A DNA stretch of 64,000 nucleotides from Rhizobium sp. Root1203 (lineage in GTDB: Bacteria; Pseudomonadota; Alphaproteobacteria; Rhizobiales; Rhizobiaceae), in the NCBI RefSeq assembly GCF_001424945.1, contig NZ_LMCW01000015.1, forward strand, positions 20,503 through 84,502. The letters run 5' to 3'. How positions within the stretch are numbered: the stretch's first letter is position 1; each line of letters starts with the position of its first letter. Both the position numbers and the translations under genes were made by a program. This document shows, one piece after another, positions 25,758 through 34,581 of this stretch. The notes below the pieces were generated by a model. The model ran no database searches. It saw only the letters and a list, made by a program, of their open reading frames with translations, and had not been told where the DNA came from.

Positions 25758-25857
25758 TCCGACACACGCCAGAGAGGATCGGGACGTTCCGCTCGATGGA
25801 AGTCCACCCTACCAAACACACGCTTGGACTATGCAATCGCAACGAAAGGTAACGGCC

Positions 25858-26288
25858 ATGAAAATCACGGGCAACACGGTTCTCATCGTCGGCGCAACGA
25901 GCGGCATCGGCAAGGAATTGGCAAGATCTCTCCACGCTCTCGGCAATCGCGTGATTGTCGCCAGCCGGAGGCGGGAACTCGTCGACCAGATGATTGCCGA
26001 CCATCCCGGAATGTCGGGCATTCCGGTCAACGTCAACGATCCGGTTTCCCTGGCGAATTTCACCTTCGAGGTGCGCAATCGGTTCCCGGAGGTGAACGTC
26101 CTGTTCGCCAATGCGGGCATCTGCCGCTCCGAGGACATGACGTCAGAGGACGGGAAAGCTCGATCATTCAACGTGCGGCGAGCGTCGAGGGAATCGCCAA
26201 CCTTGTCACATACCTAGCATCGCCGTTGGCATCCGCAACGACCGGCGCGTCGATGCGTGTGGACGGAGGGCTGATCGACACCCTGTGA
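25858..26288 (+). pseudogene. Chimeric SDR remnant (N-terminus of one, C-terminus of another)
   Basis: The first about 100 codons encode a DltE-like SDR start (KITGNTVLIVGATSGIGKEL ... NVLFANAGIC). At about 26150 the frame changes, and only a C-terminal SDR tail follows in another frame: SSIIQRAASVEGIANLVTYL then ASPLASATTGASMRVDGG to a stop at 26288. The central part with the YxxxK catalytic residues is gone. The two halves come from different SDR subgroups, so this looks like a deletion that fused two neighbouring SDR genes out of frame. It cannot encode an active enzyme. Last gene-like element of the operon. Confidence 0.72.
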
Positions 26289-26567
26289 CACGCTCTACCG
26301 ACGGGCCACTGCACGGTCTTTTTCAGATGTCGTATTCGCAATGCGCTGTTGTGGTTGAAGCGAGGCCAGCCATACAGATGCGAGGGATAACCCCGCCAAC
26401 TTGGCGCAAGCGCACTGCCGGGTAGATGAAAATAGGACCGCGATCAGCGAGCGCGGCCCTATCTATCGGACTGACGGGGAACCGGACCTCAACCGGCACC
26501 TTGTCAAATATACGCCCTATGCCGCTTGGTATGACGGGCCGCAAACATAGCGGAGTCTTGGGATCGA

Positions 26568-27341
26568 TCAGATCCGGGCGCCACCCGTCGCATCAATCAT
26601 CTGGCCGGTCGTCCAACGCGCATCGTTCGATGCGAGGAAAGCGATGACGTCAGCGACGTCCTCCGCACGACCGACACGTGAAAAGACCGAGAGAGCTTCG
26701 GCACCAGCGCGCGCGTCTGGCGATGCCAGCCACTTGGCATTCATATCCGTCTCCGTCACACCCGGCAGCACGGCATTGACCGTGATCCCGCGAGCCGCAA
26801 ATTCGGGCGCCAGCGCCAGTGTCAATGTCTCCAGCGCCCCCTTGGAGGCCGCATAGGCTGGATGCGTCGGTGCCGCGATACGCGTAAACCCGGTCGAGAC
26901 ATTGATGACCCGGCCGTTGTCGCGAATGTGGTCGGCAACTGCCTGGATCAGGAAGAACGGCGCCTTGTAGTTGATCGTCATCAGCTCGTCGAACGCAGCC
27001 TCGCTCGTCTGCTTCAATGGCAGTGCCGGCGCGATGCCGGCATTGTTCACCAGAATATCGAGAGCGGACGCGCCCGTTTCGGTACGCGCAGTTTCGCTGA
27101 ACTGCGCCCAGAGGCTGTCGGCCGCGTCCTTGCCGTGTCTGAGATCGGCTTTCACAGCGACAGCCTTGACGCCGAGCGCCTCAATGTCGCGTACCGTGGC
27201 ATTGGCCGCATCCGCATTGGCGGTGTAGTGCACGCCAATCAGCGCAGCACCCTCCTTTGCAAATGCAAGGGCGGCCGCCCGGCCGATACCACGCGAACTT
27301 CCGGTGATGAGGGCTATCTTGTCTGCGAGTCTTCGGGACAT
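26568..27341 (-). CDS. Classical SDR oxidoreductase
   Basis: A 257-residue protein. The ATG at 27341 has GGAG upstream. Motifs: TGSSRGIGRAAALAFAKEG (cofactor binding), DILVNNAGIAPA (NNAG), VINVSTGFTRIAAP (active Ser region) and HPAYAASKGALE (YxxxK). The stretch EFAARGITVNAVLPGVTETD and the C-terminus DARWTTGQMIDATGGARI complete a classical FabG-like fold. Substrate unknown. Divergent from a TetR gene, with two near-identical palindromes in the 87-bp intergenic region. Confidence 0.88.
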   Translation of the reverse strand: MSRRLADKIALITGSSRGIGRAAALAFAKEGAALIGVHYTANADAANATVRDIEALGVKAVAVKADLRHGKDAADSLWAQFSETARTETGASALDILVNNAGIAPALPLKQTSEAAFDELMTINYKAPFFLIQAVADHIRDNGRVINVSTGFTRIAAPTHPAYAASKGALETLTLALAPEFAARGITVNAVLPGVTETDMNAKWLASPDARAGAEALSVFSRVGRAEDVADVIAFLASNDARWTTGQMIDATGGARI

Positions 27342-27363
27342 GGTCACTCCGTTGCTAAATTAA

Positions 27364-27377
27364 ATAGTGGTCCCTAT
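27364..27377. promoter_or_regulatory. TetR operator copy 1 (SDR side)
   Basis: ATAGTGGTCCCTAT is an imperfect palindrome matching 12 of 14 positions of the perfect site at 27411-27424. It sits 23 bp upstream of the SDR start codon, where it would overlap that promoter. Confidence 0.55.
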
Positions 27378-27409
27378 AATAAGATTCGAAAACACACTGT
27401 CAACAATTT

Positions 27410-27425
27410 AATAGGGATCCCTATT
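27410..27425. promoter_or_regulatory. TetR operator copy 2 (autoregulatory)
   Basis: AATAGGGATCCCTATT is a perfect 16-bp palindrome ending 3 bp before the ATG of the TetR gene. With the degenerate copy at 27364 it makes a two-operator arrangement typical of a TetR repressor controlling itself and its divergent target. Confidence 0.65.
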
Positions 27426-27428
27426 TTA

Positions 27429-28088
27429 ATGGAAGAGACGACCCGCAAACGAGGCAGACCGCGCGTGCTCGATCGCGACGTCGGGCTCGACATAGCGGCA
27501 CGCCTGTTCTGGGAGCGAGGCTACGAAGGGACGTCGACCGCCGACCTCACCAAGGCCATGGGTATCAATCCGCCGACGCTCTATTCGACCTTCGGCTCGA
27601 AGGAAGAATTGTACCGTCAGGCCCTCGACTTCAGCATTGCCCGTGAAAACAGCCGCCGTTCGGAAATCCTGCAATCCAATCTTCCGCTCTACGAAGCGCT
27701 GAGCCTCTACCTTTATGATATTGCTGACGGCGACACCCAGCCGGACAAGCCGCCAGGTTGCATGGTCTCGACGGCCGCCCTGCAGCATGCGGAAGAAAAT
27801 ACGTCTGTTGCGCGCATGACGGCAGCCTTGCGCGAAGCGTCGATCCAAACCCTCAAAGCACGCTTCGACCGCGCCGTTGGGGAAGGCGAATTGCCGACGG
27901 CAACTGACACCGATACGCTCGCGCGCTTCTATGGTGCGATTATTCAGGGCATGTCCGCCCAGGCTTGTGACGGCGCCTGCAATGCTCTGCTGAAGCGCCT
28001 GATCGACATCGCACTCACGGCCTGGCCTGGAAAGCGTCAGACCTCCACCGGGAATTCGGACAAAAGACACCTTGACCAATCATTCTGA
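27429..28088 (+). CDS. TetR-family regulator
   Basis: A 219-residue protein. The N-terminus MEETTRKRGRPRVLD leads the HTH ARLFWERGYEGTSTADLTKA then MGINPPTLYSTFGSKEELYR. The C-terminal domain contains PPGCMVSTAAL, as in the AcrR/TetR_C_11-type subgroup that often controls neighbouring SDR genes. The palindrome just before the start codon leaves no room for a conventional leader with an RBS, so translation may be weak or repression tight. Divergent from the SDR gene, its probable target. Confidence 0.85.
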   Translation: MEETTRKRGRPRVLDRDVGLDIAARLFWERGYEGTSTADLTKAMGINPPTLYSTFGSKEELYRQALDFSIARENSRRSEILQSNLPLYEALSLYLYDIADGDTQPDKPPGCMVSTAALQHAEENTSVARMTAALREASIQTLKARFDRAVGEGELPTATDTDTLARFYGAIIQGMSAQACDGACNALLKRLIDIALTAWPGKRQTSTGNSDKRHLDQSF

Positions 28089-28631
28089 CCGTAAAGATCG
28101 CAGAACTCTATATTGAGCAATTCGATCGCGACCGTGGGGCAATTGCCGCGAGAGAATTTTCGCGCGTCCTGCCCGGTCCGCAACTTCATCAGTGAACGCG
28201 CATAGCTGTCGTGAGGGATTTCACTGCGCATAACTGCTGACTGAAGAGCGCTCTTGAAGTGACACGAACTAGATAGTTCGAATATACGGAAGTTATTTCC
28301 GCTTAAAAACAAGGCCTCGGCAGCTTATCGCCTTGAAGGGATGTGAACCTTCAATCCATGCAGTTGCTCGTTACTCATGAGGCCTAAGTCTTTGTATCTA
28401 CAGCAGTGAGCTCAGCATCCTCTCATTCGGCCTTCCCACTCCTGCGGTGTCAGTGTCTTGATATCGAACTGCCCGCGCGCGCGTGCATTGACAAACACCA
28501 GATGTGAAAGGTTTTGGGCCGCTGGCTCGTTCCCCGCCGTGCTTGAAGCGCTGGGAGAGCGTGGACATCACATGTTGCTCTCAGTCCTATGGCGAAGCAA
28601 AGAAATGCCGCCGTGAGTCACGGTAGAAGGG
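28089..28631. other. Gap containing a repeat-element copy
   Basis: Holds copy A of a dispersed element (28329-28469). The first 240 bp contain a minus-strand frame (TVAIELLNIEFCDLYGQND at its C-terminal end) without a convincing start; I do not call it. Nothing else is recognised. Confidence 0.45.
28329..28469. repeat. Dispersed element, copy A
   Basis: Starts with CGCCTTGAAGGGATGTGAAC and, 107 bp on, carries CCACTCCTGCGG..GTCTTGATATCGAA. Both blocks recur in the same order at 50096-50256: the first is identical over 21 bp, the second matches 29 of 34. On the minus strand the second block encodes FDIKTLTPQEWEG followed soon by a stop, which looks like the end of a transposase-like or other repeated gene. 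Confidence 0.6.
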
Positions 28632-29246
28632 TTAGGCACCCTCCCCTGTCTTTCCACCTTCAACCATATCTATCCAATGGGAAGCGCGCTTGGCTGCATC
28701 ATAGAGAACGGGTTTGGGCGTTTCGAACCACTCATCCGACCGAAGTTCGCGTTTCTCGCGAATATGTTGGATTGCCTCGTCGAGCGTTGGGAAGCAATGA
28801 GGCTGTTGTTTATGCAGGAACAGGGCAGCCAGCGCAACCGATCGGCTCCGCCCAGCGCGGCAATTGATGAGAACGTTGCCGCCATCGTTGAACGGATAGC
28901 TTCCGCGCTTGGGGAGCCGTTGGTTGAGCGCGCCAAGAAGGATGTAGTAGGCCCCAAGCATCATCGTTTCGGGATTGCCACTATCATCGACGAGGCCGAG
29001 CTTGTAGTATCGAATCTCCGCGCAACCTATGGCACATAGCGCTCCATGTTCCGGTGCTATCGGGTCACTGACAACATTAATGTCGAGATTGACGGCGCAA
29101 TTGATGACGATCGAAATCCCATAAGTCCGCAACAGGGCAAGGTCTCTTGCGCCGTCCAACCCGCCGATAAAAAGTGCGGAATTGTGAGGGGAAATGCCCT
29201 CTGCGATCAAGCTGATCGGCGCGCGGGTGTAGAACGGGCTCTCCAT
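28632..29246 (-). CDS. Dual-specificity protein phosphatase-like protein
   Basis: A 204-residue protein. The P-loop signature is VLINCRAGRSRSVALAALFL: Cys and Arg of CX5R are present with the SRS ending, but the residue before Cys is Asn where most members have His. The general-acid region YKLGLVDDSGNP and the upstream LFIGGLDGARDLALLRTYGI with SIVINCA are as in DSP folds. Such phosphatases in rhizobia act on Ser/Thr/Tyr or on small phosphorylated molecules. Stands alone, 93 bp from the HAD gene on the same strand. Confidence 0.78.
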   Translation of the reverse strand: MESPFYTRAPISLIAEGISPHNSALFIGGLDGARDLALLRTYGISIVINCAVNLDINVVSDPIAPEHGALCAIGCAEIRYYKLGLVDDSGNPETMMLGAYYILLGALNQRLPKRGSYPFNDGGNVLINCRAGRSRSVALAALFLHKQQPHCFPTLDEAIQHIREKRELRSDEWFETPKPVLYDAAKRASHWIDMVEGGKTGEGA

Positions 29247-29339
29247 TTCAGGCCTTCCGACAAAGCAAAACTACGAACTTTCGGTTCGTCCTTTGTCTGT
29301 TTGTTTGAATCGTCGACGAGGAGACCATTGGCAGTACTT

Positions 29340-30125
29340 TCAGGCTTTCGCATCAAGCAGTGTTTTGGCCACCTCAACAAATCCCAGTCCCGCCGGCTGT
29401 CCCGAGATCCATCTTGGTTTGTGAGGGAGCTGCGCCAGCACCGGTTCGATGTTTCGCACTCCAAACGAGTTACGGATAAAGCCGAACATCGACGCGTCGT
29501 TGCGCGAGTCTCCAACAAAAGCCGTTACCAGAGGCGTCGCCTGCGGATCGATCTTGAACATCTGCGAGACTAGGCGTTCGCTCATGGCGCGTTTGTCGTA
29601 GTCGCCAACCCATGTATTGATGTGGATGGAGCTGATGGCTACTGTCGCGCCAATTGTTCTTAGCTTTGCGGCAAGGCCATCGATCTCCTCACCGCGACGA
29701 CCGCCGATATCGATGGCAACATCAGCCAGTCGAAATGCCTGATCGTGTGCAATCCGGAACGATCGGTATTTGGTGTCGATCAATTGACGAACAGCCTGCA
29801 GGTGTCGACATTGACGCTCAACCTGCAGCGCTTCATTCTCCCAGAAGTCGAACAACACCTCGCCGTTCCGGCGAGATACGGAAAATGCTCCACTTTCGCC
29901 GATCACAGCCGCCACGGGCCACGCACGCACGATATGTTCACACCAACCTGCTGAGCCTCCGGTCACAGGAACGATCGCGATCCCTGCGCGGCTCAGATCC
30001 CACAGCGACTGATAGGTTTGCGGCAGGAGTTGGCCATCGGTCGTCAGCGTATCGTCGATATCGGTGAAAAGGTAGCGCACGTCCCGCAGTTCCGAGACCG
30101 AGGGCGAATTTCCTATGAACATCAT
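29340..30125 (-). CDS. HAD-IIB family phosphatase
   Basis: A 261-residue protein. Motif I is LFTDIDDTLTTDG, motif II is VPVTGGSAGW and motif IV is TAFVGDSRNDASMF; the cap region lies between, as in sucrose-6-phosphate or mannosyl-3-phosphoglycerate phosphatases and Cof-like enzymes. The start overlaps the upstream DeoR stop as ATGA, so it is the last gene of the ugp operon. The context suggests a phosphatase acting on a glycerol-phosphate or sugar-phosphate product of this pathway (inference). Confidence 0.83.
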   Translation of the reverse strand: MMFIGNSPSVSELRDVRYLFTDIDDTLTTDGQLLPQTYQSLWDLSRAGIAIVPVTGGSAGWCEHIVRAWPVAAVIGESGAFSVSRRNGEVLFDFWENEALQVERQCRHLQAVRQLIDTKYRSFRIAHDQAFRLADVAIDIGGRRGEEIDGLAAKLRTIGATVAISSIHINTWVGDYDKRAMSERLVSQMFKIDPQATPLVTAFVGDSRNDASMFGFIRNSFGVRNIEPVLAQLPHKPRWISGQPAGLGFVEVAKTLLDAKA

Positions 30126-30907
30126 TTATTATCCTCCCCGCACAAAACGACCTCCATTGCGCTGTTCTCAAGCGCAGAGGTGATCGCGGAGTCCTCTGGT
30201 AAGCGATCGGTGTAGAATCGGGTCAGCTTGTTGAATGCAGCAACACGAACCGAGGCATTCCTTGTCCACTTGCTTGAATCCGCGACCAAAAAACAAGCAC
30301 GGGAATTCTCGATCAAGGCATTCGTAATCTGGGCCTCGCTGTAGCTGAAGTCCATCACCCCGTTAGCCGCGCTGAGTGCGCCGGCACCGACGATTGCGTG
30401 TGTCGCGTAGAATTTCTCGAAGAACCTGATGACATCGGCCCCCACCACGTCTCGGTCATCATGGCGCAACAACCCTCCCGTGAGATGGACCTCTATCGCG
30501 GGAGCATCGCACAGGATCAGGGCCACATGAATGTTATTGGTAATAACGGTGAGCCCCTGGTGTTCGCGGAAGGCTTCGGCAACGAACTGAACGCTGCTTC
30601 CAATTCCAAGGAACACCGTCGCGTCAGGCCCAATATCACCAGCGACGCGTCGTGCCATAAGCCGCTTGGCGTTGCTGTTCAGTTGGGCACGGGCGTTCAC
30701 GGAGATGTTCCGGCCTTCGACAGGCACGCCCACACCTCCATGGAAGCGTCGGGCATAGCCGAGATCGCACAGCGCGTTGATATCGCGCCGGATGGTCTGG
30801 GTCGTCAGGTCATAGCGGTGCGCAAGGTCCTCAATCGACTGTGTCCCTTCCGTTTCGATCAATGCGAGGATATCGCGTTGCCTGCTCGATATCATTCCTT
30901 GCCCCAT
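30122..30907 (-). CDS. DeoR/GlpR-type transcriptional regulator
   Basis: About 261 residues. The DeoR HTH is SSRQRDILALIETEGTQSIE then DLAHRYDLTTQTIRRDINAL, with YARRFHGGVGVP. The C-terminal sugar-phosphate-binding (ISOCOT/DeoRC) domain shows FLGIGSSVQFVAEAF, VITNNIHVALIL, VHLTGGLLR and the late FLVADSSKWTR. The start is uncertain: ATG at 30907 is used; 30895 (MISSRQ) is also good, and a GTG at 30934 would overlap ugpQ. It probably senses a glycerol-phosphate-like ligand and controls this operon through the TTCATATGAA palindromes upstream of ugpB. Confidence 0.85.
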   Translation of the reverse strand: MGQGMISSRQRDILALIETEGTQSIEDLAHRYDLTTQTIRRDINALCDLGYARRFHGGVGVPVEGRNISVNARAQLNSNAKRLMARRVAGDIGPDATVFLGIGSSVQFVAEAFREHQGLTVITNNIHVALILCDAPAIEVHLTGGLLRHDDRDVVGADVIRFFEKFYATHAIVGAGALSAANGVMDFSYSEAQITNALIENSRACFLVADSSKWTRNASVRVAAFNKLTRFYTDRLPEDSAITSALENSAMEVVLCGEDNK

Positions 30908-30917
30908 AGCTTGCCGG

Positions 30918-31667
30918 TCAGTTGAGAAAGACACCTGGGTCGTCGGTGATCACGCCCGTTAAGCCTGCGTCCCAGTAAGCGGCAAGGCGCTGAGGCTCGT
31001 TGCATGTCCAGGCGCGCACTTTGATGCCAAGGCGGCGCGCCTCGTTTAGAAACTCAATACTCAACGCCGTGTAGTCCAGATGTATGGTCGTTGATGGAAT
31101 GGAGGCCAGAACATCGACCCAATCGTCAGGAATTTGGCTCCAAAGCATCCCAAGGTCGTAGCTGGGATCCAGTTTGTGCATTGCCTTCAGTGCGGCGGCG
31201 TCGAAACTTGAAATAATGATCTTCATCTGGGCAGGGCGCGCTTGCAGATGACTATGCACGGTCTCGGTCAATTGCTCCAGGGACTTGTGATGGGCATGCT
31301 GCTTGATCTCGACGTTGGCGTTAAGGCCCAATTCGCCAAGACTTTCAATGGCTTTCGCAAGCGTCGGCAACGGCTCGCCTTTGAACGTGGGATCAAACCA
31401 GGAGCCGGCGTCGATAGACGCAAGATCTGCTATGGTCATGTCACCGAGCATTCCCTTGGACGACGAGCAACGATCGACGCTGACGTCGTGGATGACCACA
31501 GCTGTTCCATCGGCCAGTAATGCGACATCAAGCTCCACCCAACCAGCACCTTGTGCTGCCGCTGCCCTGAATGCAGCAACCGTGTTTTCGGGAGCGGCGG
31601 CCGACGCCCCTCGGTGGGCTTGGACCTCGTCGCGCGAGGGGCCGGGTTTCCGTTGCGAAATTGTCAT
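30918..31667 (-). CDS. ugpQ: Glycerophosphodiester phosphodiesterase (UgpQ-like)
   Basis: A 249-residue protein. GDPDs hydrolyse glycerophosphodiesters to glycerol-3-phosphate and an alcohol. The start at 31667 gives the usual N-terminus, with QAHRGASAAAPENTVAAF (catalytic His, Arg and Glu), WVELDVALLADGTAVVIHDV (E-x-D and His), LNANVEIKQ (metal Glu) and the late GLTGVITDDPGVFL. No signal peptide, so it is cytoplasmic like UgpQ. It lies 13 nt after ugpC, matching the E. coli ugpBAECQ order. Confidence 0.9.
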   Translation of the reverse strand: MTISQRKPGPSRDEVQAHRGASAAAPENTVAAFRAAAAQGAGWVELDVALLADGTAVVIHDVSVDRCSSSKGMLGDMTIADLASIDAGSWFDPTFKGEPLPTLAKAIESLGELGLNANVEIKQHAHHKSLEQLTETVHSHLQARPAQMKIIISSFDAAALKAMHKLDPSYDLGMLWSQIPDDWVDVLASIPSTTIHLDYTALSIEFLNEARRLGIKVRAWTCNEPQRLAAYWDAGLTGVITDDPGVFLN

Positions 31668-31680
31668 TGAGATTCTCTTA

Positions 31681-32769
31681 TCAAGACGTGGGGGTAATGC
31701 GTGATTGCGCGGCGGAGGCTTCGTTATCCGTGCGCTTGCCGGTCTGGCGATTGAACGGATGCATGGATTGCATGCGGGCATAGATCGAGATGTCGGCTCC
31801 CTCAGCAAGCTCCGGCCTACCGGGGACACTCAGGATGACTATCTGCCCGCTATCGCCGAGCCGGACATGCACGTGGCTCTCGCCCCCGATCGGCTCCACC
31901 AGCTCGATGGTCGCATCAAGACGGATTGAAGACTCAGCAGGTTTCGCTAAGAGAAGGTCGTCGGGCCTTACGCCGATGATATCCGTCCCATGAGGAAGTG
32001 CAAGAACAGCAGCGCCCTCTGAACGGGTGATGAGCTCACAGGCAATGAGGTTCATAGGCGGCGAGCCAATGAAGCCCGCAACGAACAGGCTGGCCGGTCG
32101 ATCGTAGACTTCGATTGGCGTTCCGACCTGCTCGACCAGTCCACCGTTCATCACCACCAGGCGATCGGCGAGTGTCATCGCTTCAAGCTGATCGTGGGTG
32201 ACGTAGATGCTGGTTGTCTTCAGCCGTCGCTGCAGGCGGCGTATCTCCACGCGCATTTGCACGCGCAGTTTTGCGTCGAGGTTCGAGAGCGGTTCGTCAA
32301 ACAGGAAGGCGGCTGGTTCACGAACGATCGCCCGGCCCATTGCAACCCGCTGACGCTGGCCGCCGGACAATTCACGAGGCTTGCGATCCAGCATGGGAGC
32401 GATTTCGAGAATTTCGGCGGCCTCGGCAACACGTCGGTCAATTTCAGCACGGGGGGTGCGGCGGTTCTTGAGCCCGTACTCGAGGTTTCCGCGCACGGTC
32501 ATGTGGGGATAAAGGGCATAGTTCTGGAACACCATGGCGATGTCGCGCTCCGCAGGCTCGGCGTCGTTGACATTGCGCCCGGCAATTTCCACGACGCCGT
32601 CACTGGTTGTCTCGAGACCGGCGATCATGCGCAGCAACGTCGATTTTCCGCAGCCCGATGGCCCGACCAACACGATGAGTTCGCCATCGGCCACCTGCAG
32701 ATTGATCCCTTTGACGGCAGGAACGGAGCCGTAGTTTTTCTTGAGGTCAACGATGTTGATCGTGGCCAT
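31681..32769 (-). CDS. ugpC: sn-glycerol-3-phosphate ABC transporter ATPase
   Basis: A 362-residue protein of the CUT1/MalK-type family. Walker [22 protein letters not shown]-loop [13 protein letters not shown], signature [17 protein letters not shown], Walker [18 protein letters not shown] and H-loop [16 protein letters not shown] are all intact. The C-terminal OB-like regulatory domain ([20 protein letters not shown]) is present. It powers the UgpAE permease. A 2-nt gap separates it from ugpE. Confidence 0.92.
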   Translation of the reverse strand: MATINIVDLKKNYGSVPAVKGINLQVADGELIVLVGPSGCGKSTLLRMIAGLETTSDGVVEIAGRNVNDAEPAERDIAMVFQNYALYPHMTVRGNLEYGLKNRRTPRAEIDRRVAEAAEILEIAPMLDRKPRELSGGQRQRVAMGRAIVREPAAFLFDEPLSNLDAKLRVQMRVEIRRLQRRLKTTSIYVTHDQLEAMTLADRLVVMNGGLVEQVGTPIEVYDRPASLFVAGFIGSPPMNLIACELITRSEGAAVLALPHGTDIIGVRPDDLLLAKPAESSIRLDATIELVEPIGGESHVHVRLGDSGQIVILSVPGRPELAEGADISIYARMQSMHPFNRQTGKRTDNEASAAQSRITPTS

Positions 32770-32771
32770 TG

Positions 32772-33620
32772 CTATTTCTCCGTTTCGACAAGGCCTTTGA
32801 CGAAAAGGCGTTGCATTGCGACGATGACGAGGACCGGCGGAAGCGCTGCAAGTATCACCGCGGCCATAACGAGGTTCCAGCGCGGTTCGGCATCCGCCAC
32901 AGCTTTCATCCGCTGGATGCCCATCACGACGGTGTAGTGGCTCTGGTCCGTGGTGACGATCAGGGGCCAGAGATACTGATTCCAGCCAAGCACGAAGAGA
33001 ATGATAAAGAGCGCCGCGATATTGGTCATCGATAGGGGCAGCAGGATATCGCGAAAGAACTTGATAGGGCCGGCACCGTCCACACGAGCGGCCTCCATCA
33101 GTTCTTCCGGAACGGTGAGGAAGAACTGTCGGAAGAGAAAGGTGGCCGTCGCAGAGGCAATCAAGGGGATGATGAGCCCGCCGTAGTTATTGAGGAGGCC
33201 GAGGTCGGAAACGACCTTGAACGTCGGTACGATGCGTACTTCTACGGGCAGCATAAGCGTGATGAAGATCAGCCAGAAGGCGAGCGTACGGAAGGGAAAG
33301 CGGAAATAAACGATCGCGAAAGCCGATAGGATCGAGATCGCGATCTTCCCGACGGCGACGCCAATCGCCATGATAAGCGAATTCAACATCATCGGACCGA
33401 TCGGCGGCGCTCCCGCGTTGGTCATGCCGGTCGACAGCATCGTCGAGTAGTTCTGAACAAGGTAGGGGCCGGGTGTCAGTGGCACGACACCCGATAGAAA
33501 GTCATTCGGGCCATGTGTCGAGGCAATAAGGGCTACGTAAACCGGGAAGACCACGATCGCCACGCCCAGGATCAGGATCAGGTGCGCAACGAGGTTTAGA
33601 AAGGGGCGATTTTCAACCAT
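32772..33620 (-). CDS. ugpE: sn-glycerol-3-phosphate ABC permease UgpE
   Basis: A 282-residue permease with six transmembrane segments. The EAA loop, which contacts the ATPase, is [21 protein letters not shown]-terminal [20 protein letters not shown] and the periplasmic [20 protein letters not shown] are characteristic of UgpE. Sits between ugpA and ugpC in the operon. Confidence 0.92.
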   Translation of the reverse strand: MVENRPFLNLVAHLILILGVAIVVFPVYVALIASTHGPNDFLSGVVPLTPGPYLVQNYSTMLSTGMTNAGAPPIGPMMLNSLIMAIGVAVGKIAISILSAFAIVYFRFPFRTLAFWLIFITLMLPVEVRIVPTFKVVSDLGLLNNYGGLIIPLIASATATFLFRQFFLTVPEELMEAARVDGAGPIKFFRDILLPLSMTNIAALFIILFVLGWNQYLWPLIVTTDQSHYTVVMGIQRMKAVADAEPRWNLVMAAVILAALPPVLVIVAMQRLFVKGLVETEK

Positions 33621-33631
33621 TCACATGTTCC

Positions 33632-34516
33632 TCAATACTGCACGCGTCGCTCGACGAAGCGGAACTGAACGGCAGTCAACGCGACAACGATGATCATCAA
33701 GATGACCGACTGAGCGGCCGAAGAGCCAAGGTTGAGACCGATGAAGCCGTCGAAGTAGACCTTGTAGACGAGGATCTCGGTAGCCCGTGCCGGACCTCCT
33801 TGCGTCGTGGCATGGATAATCCCGAAGGTGTCGAACATGGCGTATACGATATTGATCACCATCAGGTAGAACGTGGTCGGCGAGATCAGCGGAAAGACGA
33901 TCGTCCAGAACCTCTTGATCGGTCCGGCGCCATCAATGGCACCGGCTTCTTCCAGCGAGCGCGGAACCGACTGCAATCCGGCCAGAAAGAACAGGAAGTT
34001 GTAGGAAATCTGTTTCCACGTGGCTGCGATGACGATCAAAGCCATCGCGTCGTTCGGATTGATCAGGTGGTTCCAGTTGATCCCCAGGGCGCGTAACATG
34101 TAGGCCACAATACCGATCGACGGATTGAACATGAACCACCACAAGATGCCGGCGATCGCCGGCGCAACCGCGTAGGGCCACACCAGCAACGTGGAATAGA
34201 AGCGGGAGCCACGCAGGACACGCGTAGCGGCAACCGCAAGCAGCAAAGATATGGAAATCGACAGCGCAGTGACCAAGACAGCAAATACGACCGTGTGACC
34301 GAAGGCATTGATGTAAATCGGGTCGGCAAACAGGCGGCGATAATTGTTGAACCAGACGAAGGTGGTTTTGAAGCCAAAGGCGTCCTGGCGCAGGAACGAT
34401 TGCCAGAAGGCGGTTCCGGCCGGCCACAGGAAAAATACGATCGTGACCAGCATCTGGGGCGCGATCAGCACGTAGGGCAGAATCTTGTTCGGAAAGACGG
34501 TTCGCTTGGTCTGCAT
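33632..34516 (-). CDS. ugpA: sn-glycerol-3-phosphate ABC permease UgpA
   Basis: A 294-residue permease with six transmembrane segments. The start at 34516 follows GAGGGGACA. N-terminal [20 protein letters not shown] then [14 protein letters not shown] is typical of UgpA; the EAA motif is [20 protein letters not shown] and [12 protein letters not shown] is the conserved late loop. It forms the channel with UgpE. Confidence 0.92.
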   Translation of the reverse strand: MQTKRTVFPNKILPYVLIAPQMLVTIVFFLWPAGTAFWQSFLRQDAFGFKTTFVWFNNYRRLFADPIYINAFGHTVVFAVLVTALSISISLLLAVAATRVLRGSRFYSTLLVWPYAVAPAIAGILWWFMFNPSIGIVAYMLRALGINWNHLINPNDAMALIVIAATWKQISYNFLFFLAGLQSVPRSLEEAGAIDGAGPIKRFWTIVFPLISPTTFYLMVINIVYAMFDTFGIIHATTQGGPARATEILVYKVYFDGFIGLNLGSSAAQSVILMIIVVALTAVQFRFVERRVQY

Positions 34517-34581
34517 TGTCCCCTCACGCAAAAACGACGGCGGAATGGAAGCCGGCGGGAACCGGCTTCCATTCTCCAGGA

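Noticed and set aside
28037..28312. Minus-strand frame ending in TVAIELLNIEFCDLYGQND
   Set aside because: Overlaps the end of the TetR gene, has no RBS and no family I recognise.
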